This document shows, in pieces, positions 37,814-47,021 of a stretch of DNA of 64,000 bases. The translations under genes were made by a program, and so were the position numbers. Under the pieces are notes generated by a model. The model searched no databases. It was given only the letters and a program-made list of their open reading frames with translations, and had not been told where the DNA came from. This DNA is from Prochlorococcus marinus str. MIT 9302 (lineage in GTDB: Bacteria; Cyanobacteriota; Cyanobacteriia; PCC-6307; Cyanobiaceae), in assembly GCF_000759975.1 (NCBI RefSeq), contig NZ_JNAM01000014.1:1-64000 (forward strand), written 5' to 3'. Numbering within the stretch: position 1 is the stretch's first letter; each line of letters opens with the position of its first letter.

Positions 37814-38374
37814 ATGGAAGACAAAACACAAACTAATCAGGTTCAAACAGCCAGCATGAAAAGAACTAAAGCTCCCCAAAAGGTTGAAGTTGTAGTTGCT
37901 AATTCATCGTCCGGGTCAGAAGTAAATATCCTTGGAGAACTATCAATTTTTATTTTACGGATCGGTTTCTGTGCTTTGATGATTCATCACGGCCTAGAGA
38001 AACTTCAAGATCCGCAGGGTTTTGCAGAGTTTGTAGTTGGTAAGTATTTCCCATTTTTGCCAGGCGATCCTGTTATTTGGACTTTTGGAGCAGCTATTAC
38101 TCAATTAGTTTGCCCTGTAGGATTGGCTTTAGGAATTTTTGCAAGGCTTTCTTCTTTTGGACTATTCTCCACAATGGCATTTGCGGTTTATTTTCATTTC
38201 CTCGATACCGGACTTGAAGGCTTTCCTCTTGCAGTAGTGGAAGCTCACAACTATGCATTTGAATTGTCCTTTATATATGGTGCTATTTCTCTATATTTTC
38301 TATGCGCAGGTCCTGGAAGGCTTTCTTTATTTAGGAAGACTAACAAGATTACATATTATCCAAAATCATCATAA
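37814..38374 (+). CDS. DoxX family membrane protein
   Basis: The 186-residue protein has a polar N-terminal stretch of about 40 residues and then four hydrophobic segments. The first contains Leu-Arg-Ile-Gly-Phe-Cys-Ala-Leu-Met-Ile-His-His-Gly-Leu-Glu-Lys-Leu, the usual DoxX start with its His-Gly-x-x-Lys. Later blocks are Gly-Leu-Ala-Leu-Gly-Ile-Phe-Ala-Arg and Glu-Leu-Ser-Phe-Ile-Tyr-Gly-Ala. Members often act in redox or membrane-stress complexes, but no specific role can be given. It converges on purH, 1 bp away. Confidence 0.85.
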   Translation: MEDKTQTNQVQTASMKRTKAPQKVEVVVANSSSGSEVNILGELSIFILRIGFCALMIHHGLEKLQDPQGFAEFVVGKYFPFLPGDPVIWTFGAAITQLVCPVGLALGIFARLSSFGLFSTMAFAVYFHFLDTGLEGFPLAVVEAHNYAFELSFIYGAISLYFLCAGPGRLSLFRKTNKITYYPKSS

Positions 38375-38375
38375 A

Positions 38376-39929
38376 TCAATGCAAAAAATGCCTTTTTTGT
38401 GTAAATAACATTGATATTCCTTTTGAATTACACATATCAATACTTTCTTGGTCTCTTAAACTTCCTCCTGGCTGGATAATAGCTTTTATTCCATAATCAT
38501 TTGCAATTTCTACTGTGTCTGCAAATGGGAAAAAGCCATCGCTGGCCAAAACAGCTTCAGAAGCTAATGCTTTAGCTGCTTTTAATGCAATTTTTGCAGA
38601 TCCAACTCTATTCATTTGTCCAGCTCCAATTCCAATAGTTTTTTGGTCTTTTGCTATAACAATGGCATTTGATTTTACATGTTTACAAATTTTCCATGCA
38701 AAATTTAGATCTAAATTCATTTGACTAGTCGGACTCTTTTTCGTGACTGAAATCCAACTGTCAGTTTTATCTTTACTATCGTCAGTTTCTTGAACTAGTA
38801 ATCCTCCCATTATTGATTTAGTAGAAGTTTGGTTCTTCTTTGGAAGTTTATCGTTTGATAATCTTAAAACTCTTAAATTCTTTTTGATTTTTAAAATTTC
38901 TAAAGCTTCTTCATCAAACGATGGAGCGACTACACACTCTAAGAAAATATCTTTGAGGTTAATTGCGGTTTCACTATCAACATTTGAATTAAAAGCAACT
39001 ATTCCTCCAAATGCACTAACTGGGTCGCATTCTAGAGCATTTAAAAATGCTTGAGACGAGGAATTACTTATAGAGGCACCGCAAGGATTATTGTGTTTTA
39101 AAATTACAGAGGCGTATTTGTTTTTGGTAAGAATATCTTTTTCTTCGTAGCCAAATTCCAAAACTGTTGAGAGTGCAGATTCAAGATCTAATAAATTGTT
39201 ATAACTTAAATCCTTACCTTGTAGTTGATCTGCTGAGTTCCATCCAATATTACTTAAACCATACCAAAAAGCTTTTTGATGAGGATTTTCCCCGTATCTT
39301 AAGGTTTTGATTAGTGGATAAGATTCAAGATATTGCGAAGACTGTAAATCTCTTTCTTTACTGATCCAATTAGATATTGCAGTGTCATAGTCAGCTGTAT
39401 GTTGAAAAGCTTCAAAGGCTAATTTTGCTTTATATGATTGATTTAATCTCCCTTTATTTCTTTCTTCGAGAAATTCTTGATATTGACTAGGATCTACTAA
39501 AACTGAAACGTCTTTATGATTTTTAGCTGCAGAACGAATCATTGATGGCCCTCCGATATCAATATTTTCAATAGCATTATCCCACTTAGATCCTTGTTCA
39601 ACAGTTTTTTTGAAAGGATATAAATTAACAACTACCAAGTCAATTAATTCAAGATCGTTAGCTTCTATATCTTTTTTATGTTCTTCATCATTTCTCTTAG
39701 CTAATATTCCTCCGTGTATTTTTGGATGTAAAGTTTTAACTCTTCCTCCAAGGATCTCTGGAGAATTAGTAAAATCTGTAACTTTAATAACTGGAATTTT
39801 TGCCTCCTCTAGATGTTTGGCAGTTCCTCCACTTGATAGAATTTTATAATTAAACTGTTCAACCAATTCTTTGCAAAATGGGATTATATTTTTTTTATCA
39901 GAGACACTTACTAAGGCTAATGGTGACAT
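38376..39929 (-). CDS. purH: Bifunctional AICAR transformylase / IMP cyclohydrolase
   Basis: The 517-residue enzyme carries out the last two steps of IMP synthesis. The N-terminal cyclohydrolase has Leu-Ser-Ser-Gly-Gly-Thr-Ala-Lys, Gly-Gly-Arg-Val-Lys-Thr-Leu-His-Pro-Lys-Ile-His-Gly-Gly and Asp-Ile-Gly-Gly-Pro-Ser-Met-Ile-Arg-Ser-Ala-Ala-Lys-Asn. The C-terminal transformylase has Leu-Arg-Tyr-Gly-Glu-Asn-Pro-His-Gln, Leu-Lys-His-Asn-Asn-Pro-Cys-Gly, and a final Phe-Thr-x-x-Arg-His-Phe-x-His. Length is normal. It is divergent from the esterase gene with 33 bp between. Confidence 0.98.
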   Translation of the reverse strand: MSPLALVSVSDKKNIIPFCKELVEQFNYKILSSGGTAKHLEEAKIPVIKVTDFTNSPEILGGRVKTLHPKIHGGILAKRNDEEHKKDIEANDLELIDLVVVNLYPFKKTVEQGSKWDNAIENIDIGGPSMIRSAAKNHKDVSVLVDPSQYQEFLEERNKGRLNQSYKAKLAFEAFQHTADYDTAISNWISKERDLQSSQYLESYPLIKTLRYGENPHQKAFWYGLSNIGWNSADQLQGKDLSYNNLLDLESALSTVLEFGYEEKDILTKNKYASVILKHNNPCGASISNSSSQAFLNALECDPVSAFGGIVAFNSNVDSETAINLKDIFLECVVAPSFDEEALEILKIKKNLRVLRLSNDKLPKKNQTSTKSIMGGLLVQETDDSKDKTDSWISVTKKSPTSQMNLDLNFAWKICKHVKSNAIVIAKDQKTIGIGAGQMNRVGSAKIALKAAKALASEAVLASDGFFPFADTVEIANDYGIKAIIQPGGSLRDQESIDMCNSKGISMLFTQKRHFLH

Positions 39930-39962
39930 TATGGGAAAGTTTACTTACTTAAGAATATACAC

Positions 39963-40580
39963 ATGAAATACGATATCAATCATGAATTTGTCTCGATTAG
40001 CTCTCAAACTGCAACTCATAGAATTATTTTGATACATGGTTGGGGAGCAGATGCAGATGATCTTTTAACTCTTGGAAAGGAGATTATAGATAAAATAAAT
40101 TTTGATTTCGAGGTAATTTCATTGAGAGCTCCTGGATTACACCCAAGTGGTCAGGGAAGACAGTGGTATGGATTATATCCACATGATTGGAATGGAGCTC
40201 AGATTGAGGTAAATAAACTTTTAGTTACATTAAAAAAATTTGATACTGATCAGATTTCACTTAAAAAAACAATTTTGTTGGGTTTCTCTCAGGGAGCAGC
40301 AATGGCAATAGATGCAGGATTTAAATTAAATTTTGGATTAATTGTCGCTTGTAGTGGTTATCCTCACCCAAAATGGGCCCCAGGAGAAAATCCCCCACCA
40401 TTGATTATTAGTCATGGTTTATTTGATGACGTTGTGCCTATAGATGCTTCTAGGATTATTTTTGAAAAGGTAAAAACTAAGTCTTCTGAATTTTGCGAAT
40501 TTTTAGAATTCGATGGATTCCATCAAATTGATTTAAATTTAATTAATTTGATAAGTTCAAATATAAGTAAAATTTTTTAA
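39963..40580 (+). CDS. Alpha/beta hydrolase (phospholipase/carboxylesterase family)
   Basis: The 205-residue protein has a complete catalytic triad: nucleophile Ser in Gly-Phe-Ser-Gln-Gly, an Asp in Gly-Leu-Phe-Asp-Asp-Val-Val-Pro, and a His in Asp-Gly-Phe-His-Gln-Ile. His-Gly-Trp-Gly-Ala-Asp-Ala near the start forms the oxyanion region. It fits the acyl-protein thioesterase/carboxylesterase group, but its substrate is unknown. Its stop overlaps the stop of the convergent DUF3155 gene through a shared TTAA. Confidence 0.85.
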   Translation: MKYDINHEFVSISSQTATHRIILIHGWGADADDLLTLGKEIIDKINFDFEVISLRAPGLHPSGQGRQWYGLYPHDWNGAQIEVNKLLVTLKKFDTDQISLKKTILLGFSQGAAMAIDAGFKLNFGLIVACSGYPHPKWAPGENPPPLIISHGLFDDVVPIDASRIIFEKVKTKSSEFCEFLEFDGFHQIDLNLINLISSNISKIF

Positions 40581-40945
40581 ACGAAAGCATATTCGTATTC
40601 TTCAATCTCTTCCCAATCATCTGCAGTAAGTTCTAGACCTTCAAATATTTTTTCTTCACCTATTCCTTCAACTACGAATTTTAATGATGGAAACAAAAAA
40701 TGATTTTCTTCAGCATACTGAGCGCTAAATAAACCTTTTTCACCCCAAAAAAACCTATCAGTGGTATGTTCATTTCTGCGAACGTTGAAAACTGAAGGAG
40801 CAGATAGACCATTTTCAGCTATGAATCTTCTTGCTGCCGTAACTGGTTTATGTTTACCAGTTTCGATATGATAAATAGGTACATGTGCCATTACTCTTTG
40901 GCCAGCTAATCTTCTTCTGCTGATTCTTTTTCTTTTTTTTGACAT
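40577..40945 (-). CDS. DUF3155 family protein
   Basis: The 122-residue protein has a very basic N-terminus (Lys-Lys-Arg-Lys-Arg-Ile-Ser-Arg-Arg-Arg-Leu) and an acidic C-terminus (Asp-Asp-Trp-Glu-Glu-Ile-Glu-Glu-Tyr-Glu-Tyr). In between is Val-Pro-Ile-Tyr-His-Ile-Glu-Thr-Gly-Lys-His-Lys-Pro-Val-Thr-Ala-Ala-Arg, which fits cyanobacterial DUF3155. The basic tail could bind RNA or DNA, but this is a guess. Function unknown. Confidence 0.75.
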   Translation of the reverse strand: MSKKRKRISRRRLAGQRVMAHVPIYHIETGKHKPVTAARRFIAENGLSAPSVFNVRRNEHTTDRFFWGEKGLFSAQYAEENHFLFPSLKFVVEGIGEEKIFEGLELTADDWEEIEEYEYAFV

Positions 40946-41191
40946 TGATCGGGACTCCTGAAATTATTAAAGAGATTAGTCTTGTTTATTTTTACTAATC
41001 TTATATCTGTGATTTTTGATTCACTTCAAATTACATAGAGGACCCATCAACCCCTGATGTAGCTTAAAATATGATTAAATGTTCATATTTAAGGCTGGCT
41101 TAAGTCAGACCTCTTTATATATCTTAATACTTTTTTCATATTTTTCAAGCCCTTTTGAAATTTTTTCTAAAAATTACTCAAAATTTCATTT
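40946..41191. other. Spacer with three hairpins between divergent genes
   Basis: This 246-bp gap between the DUF3155 gene and the histidine kinase gene holds no frame worth calling. GATTAGT at 40974-40980 pairs with ACTAATC at 40994-41000. CTTAAAATATG at 41063-41073 pairs with CATATTTAAG at 41084-41093 with one bulged A. A GC-richer hairpin at 41092-41112 follows, with T-rich sequence after it. It should contain promoters for both genes and may encode a small RNA. Confidence 0.4.
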
Positions 41192-42331
41192 ATGATGAAC
41201 CTCTCTAAAAAATTTGAAGAACTAGTCATAAAACAGCTAGAGAGTTTTGATTGCTCAATGGGAGTGACTCATTTAGTTATGTATCTTGCTTCAGCTAAGC
41301 ATGGAACTAAAGCATCATTTGAAATGATTGGTCAATGGCCAAAAAAGGATAGGCTTCTAATATCAATGGAAGATGATCCTTCACTAAAATTTTCTTCTCC
41401 AAATAGAAGATGGTATCCGCTTCAAGAAAACGATATTCTGCTTGGTGTCCTTAGGGTAGAAACTGATTTGACAGGGGGGGATTGGCCAGTCTCTCTTGAT
41501 ACTAGATTAAAAGCGCTTTCAATATCTTTAGCTAAATGCGTTTCTATCGAATTAGAACGTCAAAATAAAAATGAAGAAATAAATTATTTAAAAAATCAGG
41601 TCAATGTGATAATCCATCAATTGAGGAATCCATTGGCTGCTCTTAGGACATATGCAAAATTACTAATAAAAAGACTTGGTTCAGATGATGACTCTATTCA
41701 ATTAGTCGAACGTATGATAATAGAGCAACAACAAATTAATCAATACGTTGACTCTTTTGCTCAATTAAATTCACCTATCCAATTTCCTCTAGAAATTGGA
41801 GAAGAAAGATTATTATTACCACCAAATTTAGATAATAAAAAGGAAATAACTGTTCAGAGTTTATTGAGGCCAATTTTAGAAAGGGGGAAAGCTAATGCGA
41901 AATTAGAGAATAGAGATTGGGCTGAACCTTCTTTTTGGCCGGATTGGACTTTATCGCCATTAAAGGCAAAATATGCTGTAATAGCTGAAATTGCGGCAAA
42001 TTTATTAGAAAATGCGTTTAAATACGCCCATAAAGATGCTGAGATTGGACTCACAATTACGAGTAAAGGTTTGGGCATCTTTGATAATGGCAAAAAAATA
42101 ACTAAAAATGAAAATGAGAAAATTTTTCAAAAAGGCTTTAGAGGATCTGCGGCTAAGAAAAAGGACGGCACTGGAGTAGGACTTTTTTTAGCAAGACAAT
42201 TAGCACAGCAAATTGGGGGAGACTTGAAGTTGATTGAAAATTCCTCAATTAATCATGATGAGGAATTAAAAAATCTTAAGAAGAGAAATATTTTCTATTT
42301 AGAACTTCCTATAAAAGAATTGCATTCATAA
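41192..42331 (+). CDS. Sensor histidine kinase, Hik2-like
   Basis: The 379-residue protein has an N-terminal sensor region of about 125 residues with a GAF-like look and no membrane helix, so it is soluble. The phospho-acceptor His142 is in Ile-His-Gln-Leu-Arg-Asn-Pro-Leu-Ala-Ala-Leu-Arg-Thr. The ATPase domain has the N box Glu-Ile-Ala-Ala-Asn-Leu-Leu-Glu-Asn-Ala-Phe-Lys, G1 Ile-Phe-Asp-Asn-Gly, and G2 Gly-Thr-Gly-Val-Gly-Leu-Phe. The H box resembles cyanobacterial Hik2 and plastid CSK, which sense redox or salt. No response regulator is adjacent. The 3' end overlaps convergent cobS by 23 bp. Confidence 0.8.
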   Translation: MMNLSKKFEELVIKQLESFDCSMGVTHLVMYLASAKHGTKASFEMIGQWPKKDRLLISMEDDPSLKFSSPNRRWYPLQENDILLGVLRVETDLTGGDWPVSLDTRLKALSISLAKCVSIELERQNKNEEINYLKNQVNVIIHQLRNPLAALRTYAKLLIKRLGSDDDSIQLVERMIIEQQQINQYVDSFAQLNSPIQFPLEIGEERLLLPPNLDNKKEITVQSLLRPILERGKANAKLENRDWAEPSFWPDWTLSPLKAKYAVIAEIAANLLENAFKYAHKDAEIGLTITSKGLGIFDNGKKITKNENEKIFQKGFRGSAAKKKDGTGVGLFLARQLAQQIGGDLKLIENSSINHDEELKNLKKRNIFYLELPIKELHS

Positions 42332-43049
42332 ATAACATTACAGTTTCGACAAGTACAACACTCGCACCGCAAGCATCTCCATTGAATCCTCCAATTTTAT
42401 TCCCTAGCATGTTTGGAATAGAATAACTTAAAAAAATGCCAATCAAAATAAGAAATAAAAATTTAATTAATATTGCTTGGGATGTAATTGAAACTAATTG
42501 ACATGCTATGAAAATTGAAAGAAAAATGATGGAAATCAAAGATTCTCTTTTGAATCCATTCCAAAACTTTTTATGACTAATAGATTTTTTCTTATAACTC
42601 TTATATTTAAATTTTTCTATAAAAAATAAATTTGAAAATCTTCCCCAAAATAAGCATATTGGCAAAACAAAAATTATTTGGGTTTTAATTTTGAGTATGC
42701 AAGCAATCTGAATTAAAGTTATAAAAACTAAAGATTGAACCCCAAATGAACCAACTTTACTGTCTTTCATAGCTTTTAAACGTTTCTTTTTGCCAGCAAA
42801 AATACCATCGAAAGTATCCATTAAACCATCGATATGCAGACCACCAGTAATTAAATATCCTGAAGCTAAACAAATTAATGTAGATGCATAAATGGACCAA
42901 GAGTTTGATCTTAAAAAAATAAAAATATAACTCTGTATTATTCCAATAAAAAATCCTAAAGGCGGCGCAAATTGTGCAATATTTTTAAATTCGGGATTAA
43001 TTAAAGGTATCTTTGGAAATGTCGTGTAGAAAATCCAAGATCCAGCCAA
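42309..43049 (-). CDS. cobS: Adenosylcobinamide-GDP ribazoletransferase (cobalamin synthase)
   Basis: The polytopic protein joins GDP-cobinamide to alpha-ribazole in late B12 (or pseudo-B12) synthesis. Conserved are Gly-Gly-Leu-His-Ile-Asp-Gly-Leu-Met-Asp-Thr-Phe-Asp-Gly, then Lys-Asp-Ser-Lys-Val-Gly-Ser-Phe-Gly, and Gly-Gly-Phe-Asn-Gly-Asp-Ala-Cys-Gly-Ala near the end. The best ordinary start is TTG at 43049 (246 residues). The frame stays open further upstream and reads Lys-Lys-Tyr-Leu-Ile-Lys-Asn-Leu-Ala-Gly, which looks like family N-terminus, but has no other ordinary start there. The true start may therefore lie slightly upstream. Confidence 0.9.
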   Translation of the reverse strand: MAGSWIFYTTFPKIPLINPEFKNIAQFAPPLGFFIGIIQSYIFIFLRSNSWSIYASTLICLASGYLITGGLHIDGLMDTFDGIFAGKKKRLKAMKDSKVGSFGVQSLVFITLIQIACILKIKTQIIFVLPICLFWGRFSNLFFIEKFKYKSYKKKSISHKKFWNGFKRESLISIIFLSIFIACQLVSITSQAILIKFLFLILIGIFLSYSIPNMLGNKIGGFNGDACGASVVLVETVMLFMNAILL

Positions 43050-43146
43050 ATTTTTTATTAAATATTTTTTGATAAGATTAAAATAAGATTCAATATTAAA
43101 TAATAGGGTAGATTAATAGAAAAGGATTAAAATCTTATAATTTATC

Positions 43147-44265
43147 GTGTTCGAATTTAAAATTTCATCGAATTGTAGTAATACAGAGGCAAGAACTGGT
43201 ATATTTCATACTCCAAATGGTCAGGTAAACACTCCGAGATTTATGCCTGTAGGTACTTTGGCAACGGTTAAAGGAATTTCATCTAAGCAGTTAACCTCTA
43301 CAGGATCAGAAATGATTCTCTCAAATACCTTCCATCTTCATCTACAACCTGGAGAAAAACTAGTTAAAGAATTTGGTGGAATACATAAATTCATGAATTG
43401 GCCTAAGCCTATTCTGACTGATTCAGGTGGATATCAAGTTTTTAGTTTGGCCAAATTAAATAATATTTCCGATAAAGGTGTGGAATTTAGAAATCCAAGA
43501 GATGGTAGTCATGTATTTTTATCACCTGAAAAAGTAATGCAGATTCAAATGGATCTTGGCTCGGATGTTGCGATGGCTTTTGATCATTGTCCACCGCACA
43601 CAGCTAGCGAAAATGATGTTGAGGAATCCTTACAAAGAACTCATGCATGGTTACAAAAATGTGTTCAGACTCATCAAAAATCAAATCAAGCATTATTCGG
43701 AATAGTTCAAGGTGGTAAGTATCCGAGATTAAGAGAATATAGTGCAAAATTTACAAGTTCTTTTGATCTTCCTGGAATAGCGGTAGGAGGTGTAAGTGTT
43801 GGAGAGGCAATCGAAGACATACATAGTGTAATTAATTATGTCCCTAAATTCTTACCAATAAATAAACCAAGATATTTAATGGGAATTGGCTCTCTAAGAG
43901 AAATTTCTTTAGCTGTTGCTAAAGGATTCGATATATTTGACTGTGTTTTGCCTACAAGACTTGGAAGACACGGGACTGCATTTTTTAATGATGAAAGATT
44001 TAATTTGCGAAATGCTCGATTTAAAAATGACTTTTCTCCGATTGACAAAACTTGCAAATGCGAAACCTGTAAGTCCTATTCTCGTGCATATTTGCATCAT
44101 TTAATTAGAAATGATGAGATATTAGGACTCACCCTAATAAGTTTGCATAATATCGCTCATTTAATAAGATTCACCAATGCTATTTCTACTGCAATTAAAG
44201 ATAATTGTTTTACAATTGATTTCGCTCCTTGGAAAACATCCTCTATTGCTCACCATACGTGGTAA
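43147..44265 (+). CDS. tgt: Queuine tRNA-ribosyltransferase
   Basis: The 372-residue enzyme swaps guanine-34 in GUN anticodons for a queuine precursor. The active-site and substrate blocks [10 protein letters not shown], Ala-Phe-Asp-His-Cys-Pro-Pro, and Gly-Ile-Val-Gln-Gly-Gly are present. The catalytic Asp is in Phe-Asp-Cys-Val-Leu-Pro-Thr-Arg. The zinc site is Cys-Lys-Cys-Glu-Thr-Cys with a later His. It starts at GTG. psbK follows 33 bp later on the same strand; I recall this pairing from other marine picocyanobacteria. Confidence 0.97.
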   Translation: MFEFKISSNCSNTEARTGIFHTPNGQVNTPRFMPVGTLATVKGISSKQLTSTGSEMILSNTFHLHLQPGEKLVKEFGGIHKFMNWPKPILTDSGGYQVFSLAKLNNISDKGVEFRNPRDGSHVFLSPEKVMQIQMDLGSDVAMAFDHCPPHTASENDVEESLQRTHAWLQKCVQTHQKSNQALFGIVQGGKYPRLREYSAKFTSSFDLPGIAVGGVSVGEAIEDIHSVINYVPKFLPINKPRYLMGIGSLREISLAVAKGFDIFDCVLPTRLGRHGTAFFNDERFNLRNARFKNDFSPIDKTCKCETCKSYSRAYLHHLIRNDEILGLTLISLHNIAHLIRFTNAISTAIKDNCFTIDFAPWKTSSIAHHTW

Positions 44266-44298
44266 CGTCTTATCATAATTAATTAAATTATTAAAAAG

Positions 44299-44439
44299 GT
44301 GCTCATTCTATTTAATACATTCGCTGAATTGCCTGAGGCTTACAAGGCTTTTGCTCCAACTGTTGATGTTCTTCCACTAATACCTTTATTTTTCTTTTTA
44401 TTGGTATTTGTTTGGCAAGCTGCAGTTGGATTTAAATAA
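44299..44439 (+). CDS. psbK: Photosystem II reaction-centre protein K
   Basis: A 46-residue protein from a GTG start. The N-terminal lead is removed in the mature subunit, which begins about at [14 protein letters not shown]. One membrane helix and the conserved tail Val-Trp-Gln-Ala-Ala-Val-Gly-Phe follow. It stabilises the antenna side of photosystem II. An AAAGG lies directly before the GTG. Confidence 0.95.
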
Positions 44440-44465
44440 AATTATTTTCGTTTAGATAGTTAGCC

Positions 44466-45470
44466 TTAGAAGGGATTTTCAAGTAAAATCGCATCTCCAG
44501 AATTTTCTACAGCACATTCTATAAAATCAGCTATTTTTAAAGCTCTTGAGGCTTGCTCACCATCTACTTCAGGAGTTTCTTTGCCTTGAACGCATTTCAG
44601 AAAATGCTCTAATTCTGCATAAAGAGGCTCAATGGAAGTTGTGCTAACTTCTTCGACATACCCATCATTCCTATAAACTAATTCGCCATGCTCGGCTGTA
44701 TATGATTCATGAGATTTTCTATGGATTTGTAGAGAGTGATTTAAGAAATCTGTTTCTACTAGCCCATTTTGACAGTGAGCACTTAAACTTCTAATTTTTT
44801 TGTGACTCATTTTGCTCGCAGTTAAGCTTGCAATGACATTATTTTTAAAAACTAGAGTAGCATTGACATAATCTATTAAGCCTTCACTATTTCTACCTCC
44901 AACAGCTGCTAATTTTTGTATTTTTGAGTTTACTAGCTCTAAAACAAGATCAATGTCATGAATCATTAAATCCATTACTACTGATACATCATTTGCTCTA
45001 TCTGCGTTAGGACTATGCCTCCTTGCCTCTAAAACAACTATTTCTTCATTGTGAACTATTTTATTTAGCTCTCTAAAAGCGGGATTAAATCTTTCAATAT
45101 GCCCAACTTGTAAGAGACAATTACTTTCATTAGCGGCTTCTATTAATGATTTTGCTTCTGACTCGTTAGCTGCAATTGGTTTTTCAATGAGTACGTTGGT
45201 ACCTCCCTTAAGACAATCTAGTCCGACTTTTTGATGTAGTAGTGTTGGGACAGCGATACATATAGCATCAACTTTAGGAATCAAGTCTTTATAGTCTTTA
45301 AACCATTCACATTGAAATTGCTCAATGGCTAATTTGCCTCTATCTTCATTTGGATCTGCAACTCCAACGAGATTTGCATCTTTAAGTAAACTAAGTACTC
45401 GAGCATGATGCCAACCCATATTCCCTATACCTATAACTCCAACCTTTACGGGTGATGAGGTTGGTTTCAT
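44466..45470 (-). CDS. Gfo/Idh/MocA family oxidoreductase
   Basis: The 334-residue protein has an N-terminal Rossmann fold with Gly-Val-Ile-Gly-Ile-Gly-Asn-Met-Gly-Trp-His-His-Ala-Arg and the family motif Glu-Lys-Pro-Ile-Ala near residue 96. The C-terminal domain has Asp-Leu-Met-Ile-His-Asp-Ile-Asp-Leu-Val, where His and Asp usually act in catalysis. Such enzymes oxidise or reduce sugars, often nucleotide sugars, with NAD(P). The substrate cannot be named. It is convergent with psbK. Confidence 0.88.
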   Translation of the reverse strand: MKPTSSPVKVGVIGIGNMGWHHARVLSLLKDANLVGVADPNEDRGKLAIEQFQCEWFKDYKDLIPKVDAICIAVPTLLHQKVGLDCLKGGTNVLIEKPIAANESEAKSLIEAANESNCLLQVGHIERFNPAFRELNKIVHNEEIVVLEARRHSPNADRANDVSVVMDLMIHDIDLVLELVNSKIQKLAAVGGRNSEGLIDYVNATLVFKNNVIASLTASKMSHKKIRSLSAHCQNGLVETDFLNHSLQIHRKSHESYTAEHGELVYRNDGYVEEVSTTSIEPLYAELEHFLKCVQGKETPEVDGEQASRALKIADFIECAVENSGDAILLENPF

Positions 45471-45526
45471 TATTTTAAATCCATATATTAATTATCATTA
45501 TCCTCTATAGTGAGCAACATTTAGCT

Positions 45527-46789
45527 TTAGGAAAGATTTATTTTAACACGATCAATTTTTGGACCTGACATAGAAATAACTTCAAATTTAATGTTATTAA
45601 AATCTAAAACGTCACCAATTTGTGGAACCATTTGAAATTTTTCTAGCAGAAATCCAGCAAGGGTATGGTAGTCTGCACCTTCTGGAATAGAACATCCTAA
45701 CTTTTTATTGATATCTATAATTTCTGATTTTCCAGCTATTGACCATTTTTTGGATAAATTATCTAACATTCTCATATCTGAATAAATTCTATTGTTGAGC
45801 ATTTCCTCTCCAACTATTTCGCCATTTAGATCAGCTGCAGTTATGAGTCCCTCTGTTCCACCGTGTTCATCAACTACTAGTAAGAAAGGATTGTAGTCTC
45901 TTACTACTGGTAATATTTCAGCTAATGAACATGTTTCTATTATTTTTGTCACTGGTAAAAGGAAGGGCTCCAATAATGTATCGGCTTCCATTTCACCCTT
46001 TGAGATTGGCTTAGCTAAATAACGCAAATCTAATACACCTAATACATCATCTAAAGACTCACCAATCACAAAGAAGCGCGCATGGCGAGTTTTATCTACT
46101 TGTTTCATAAGTTCTGAAAAGGTTATGTTTTTTGGCAAAGTTACCATTTCAGATCTTGGAATCATTACTTCTTTAACCTGTGTATCTTTTAAAGCAAAAA
46201 CTCCTTCAAGAATATTCTTCTCATCTGGTTTTAAACCTGTTACATTATCTGTTTCTATAAGAGTTTCTAATTCTCCTGCGGATAAACCCGAATTTAAAGA
46301 ATCCCATTTGTTATTTAAATTGAAAAAGCCTAAACAGGCGCTAGCAAAGAATTCTATTATCCTAACTATAGGATTCATACCTTTTCTAACGGCATCGAAT
46401 ATTGTGGTTAACCTTAATGCAGCAGATTCTGGATTGTTAATTACTAGGGCTTTAGGAATTAGTCCAGAAACAAGTGTAACAACTAAAACAACAAATAAAA
46501 ATAATAGAAGATCATAAAATCTATTTGACAAAACATTGCTTTTCCAATAATCATTAGCCAGGTTATTGCTGAGCCATCCAATTGCAATTAATGAAATTGT
46601 TACTCCAAATTGAGAAGCAATTAAGGAAGATCTAAAGCGTTTTTGAATTTTTAAAATTGAAAATGCTCCTTTCTTTTTTTCTTCTATTAACCTTAAAACT
46701 TTACTTGGCCTTATTAATAAAAAAGAGAGTTCACTCGCTGCGAAAAAAGCTGGAAAAAATAAAAGGAATAAAAGTAGAGTTATTTTCAT
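45527..46789 (-). CDS. CNNM/CBS-domain membrane protein (hemolysin C/CorC-like)
   Basis: The 420-residue protein has an N-terminal DUF21/CNNM membrane domain with four hydrophobic segments (about residues 1-150), beginning Phe-Phe-Ala-Ala-Ser-Glu-Leu-Ser-Phe. A pair of CBS domains follows, with Val-Met-Ile-Pro-Arg-Ser-Glu-Met-Val and Val-Val-Asp-Glu-His-Gly-Gly-Thr-Glu-Gly-Leu. A CorC/HlyC C-terminal domain ends the protein (Thr-Leu-Ala-Gly-Phe-Leu-Leu-Glu). Family members are implicated in magnesium or other cation transport; the hemolysin name is historical. tRNA-Met lies just upstream on the same strand. Confidence 0.9.
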   Translation of the reverse strand: MKITLLLFLLFFPAFFAASELSFLLIRPSKVLRLIEEKKKGAFSILKIQKRFRSSLIASQFGVTISLIAIGWLSNNLANDYWKSNVLSNRFYDLLLFLFVVLVVTLVSGLIPKALVINNPESAALRLTTIFDAVRKGMNPIVRIIEFFASACLGFFNLNNKWDSLNSGLSAGELETLIETDNVTGLKPDEKNILEGVFALKDTQVKEVMIPRSEMVTLPKNITFSELMKQVDKTRHARFFVIGESLDDVLGVLDLRYLAKPISKGEMEADTLLEPFLLPVTKIIETCSLAEILPVVRDYNPFLLVVDEHGGTEGLITAADLNGEIVGEEMLNNRIYSDMRMLDNLSKKWSIAGKSEIIDINKKLGCSIPEGADYHTLAGFLLEKFQMVPQIGDVLDFNNIKFEVISMSGPKIDRVKINLS

Positions 46790-46807
46790 TCAATGACAAA
46801 TGAATAA

Positions 46808-46880
46808 TGGGGGTGGCGAGGATCGAACTCGCCTTAGCCAAATTATGAGTTTGGTGCATTCACCAGATTGCTACACCCCC
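46808..46880 (-). tRNA. tRNA-Met (CAT anticodon)
   Basis: A 73-nt minus-strand tRNA with acceptor GGGGGTG pairing CACCCCC and discriminator A. The anticodon stem CCAAA/TTTGG encloses CTCATAA, giving CAT. The T arm is GGCGAG-TTCGATC-CTCGCC-like. It could be elongator Met or the Ile2 tRNA that is modified to read AUA; the anticodon does not decide. CCA is not encoded. Confidence 0.9.
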
Positions 46881-47021
46881 AAGGGAGTTTGTGTAATTTT
46901 AATTACATTGAATTTAAATATACAATATAAAAATAATATTTCAAAAAACACCTCATTAGGAAGTTTTTGTGAGATTTCTTTTTTTTCTTCTAATCTTTAA
47001 ATATAAATTTAACTTTTACTA

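Noticed and set aside
46893-46906. GTA-N8-TAC match upstream of tRNA-Met
   Set aside because: It fits the NtcA consensus, but such matches arise by chance many times in 64 kb of AT-rich DNA, and a tRNA is an unlikely target.
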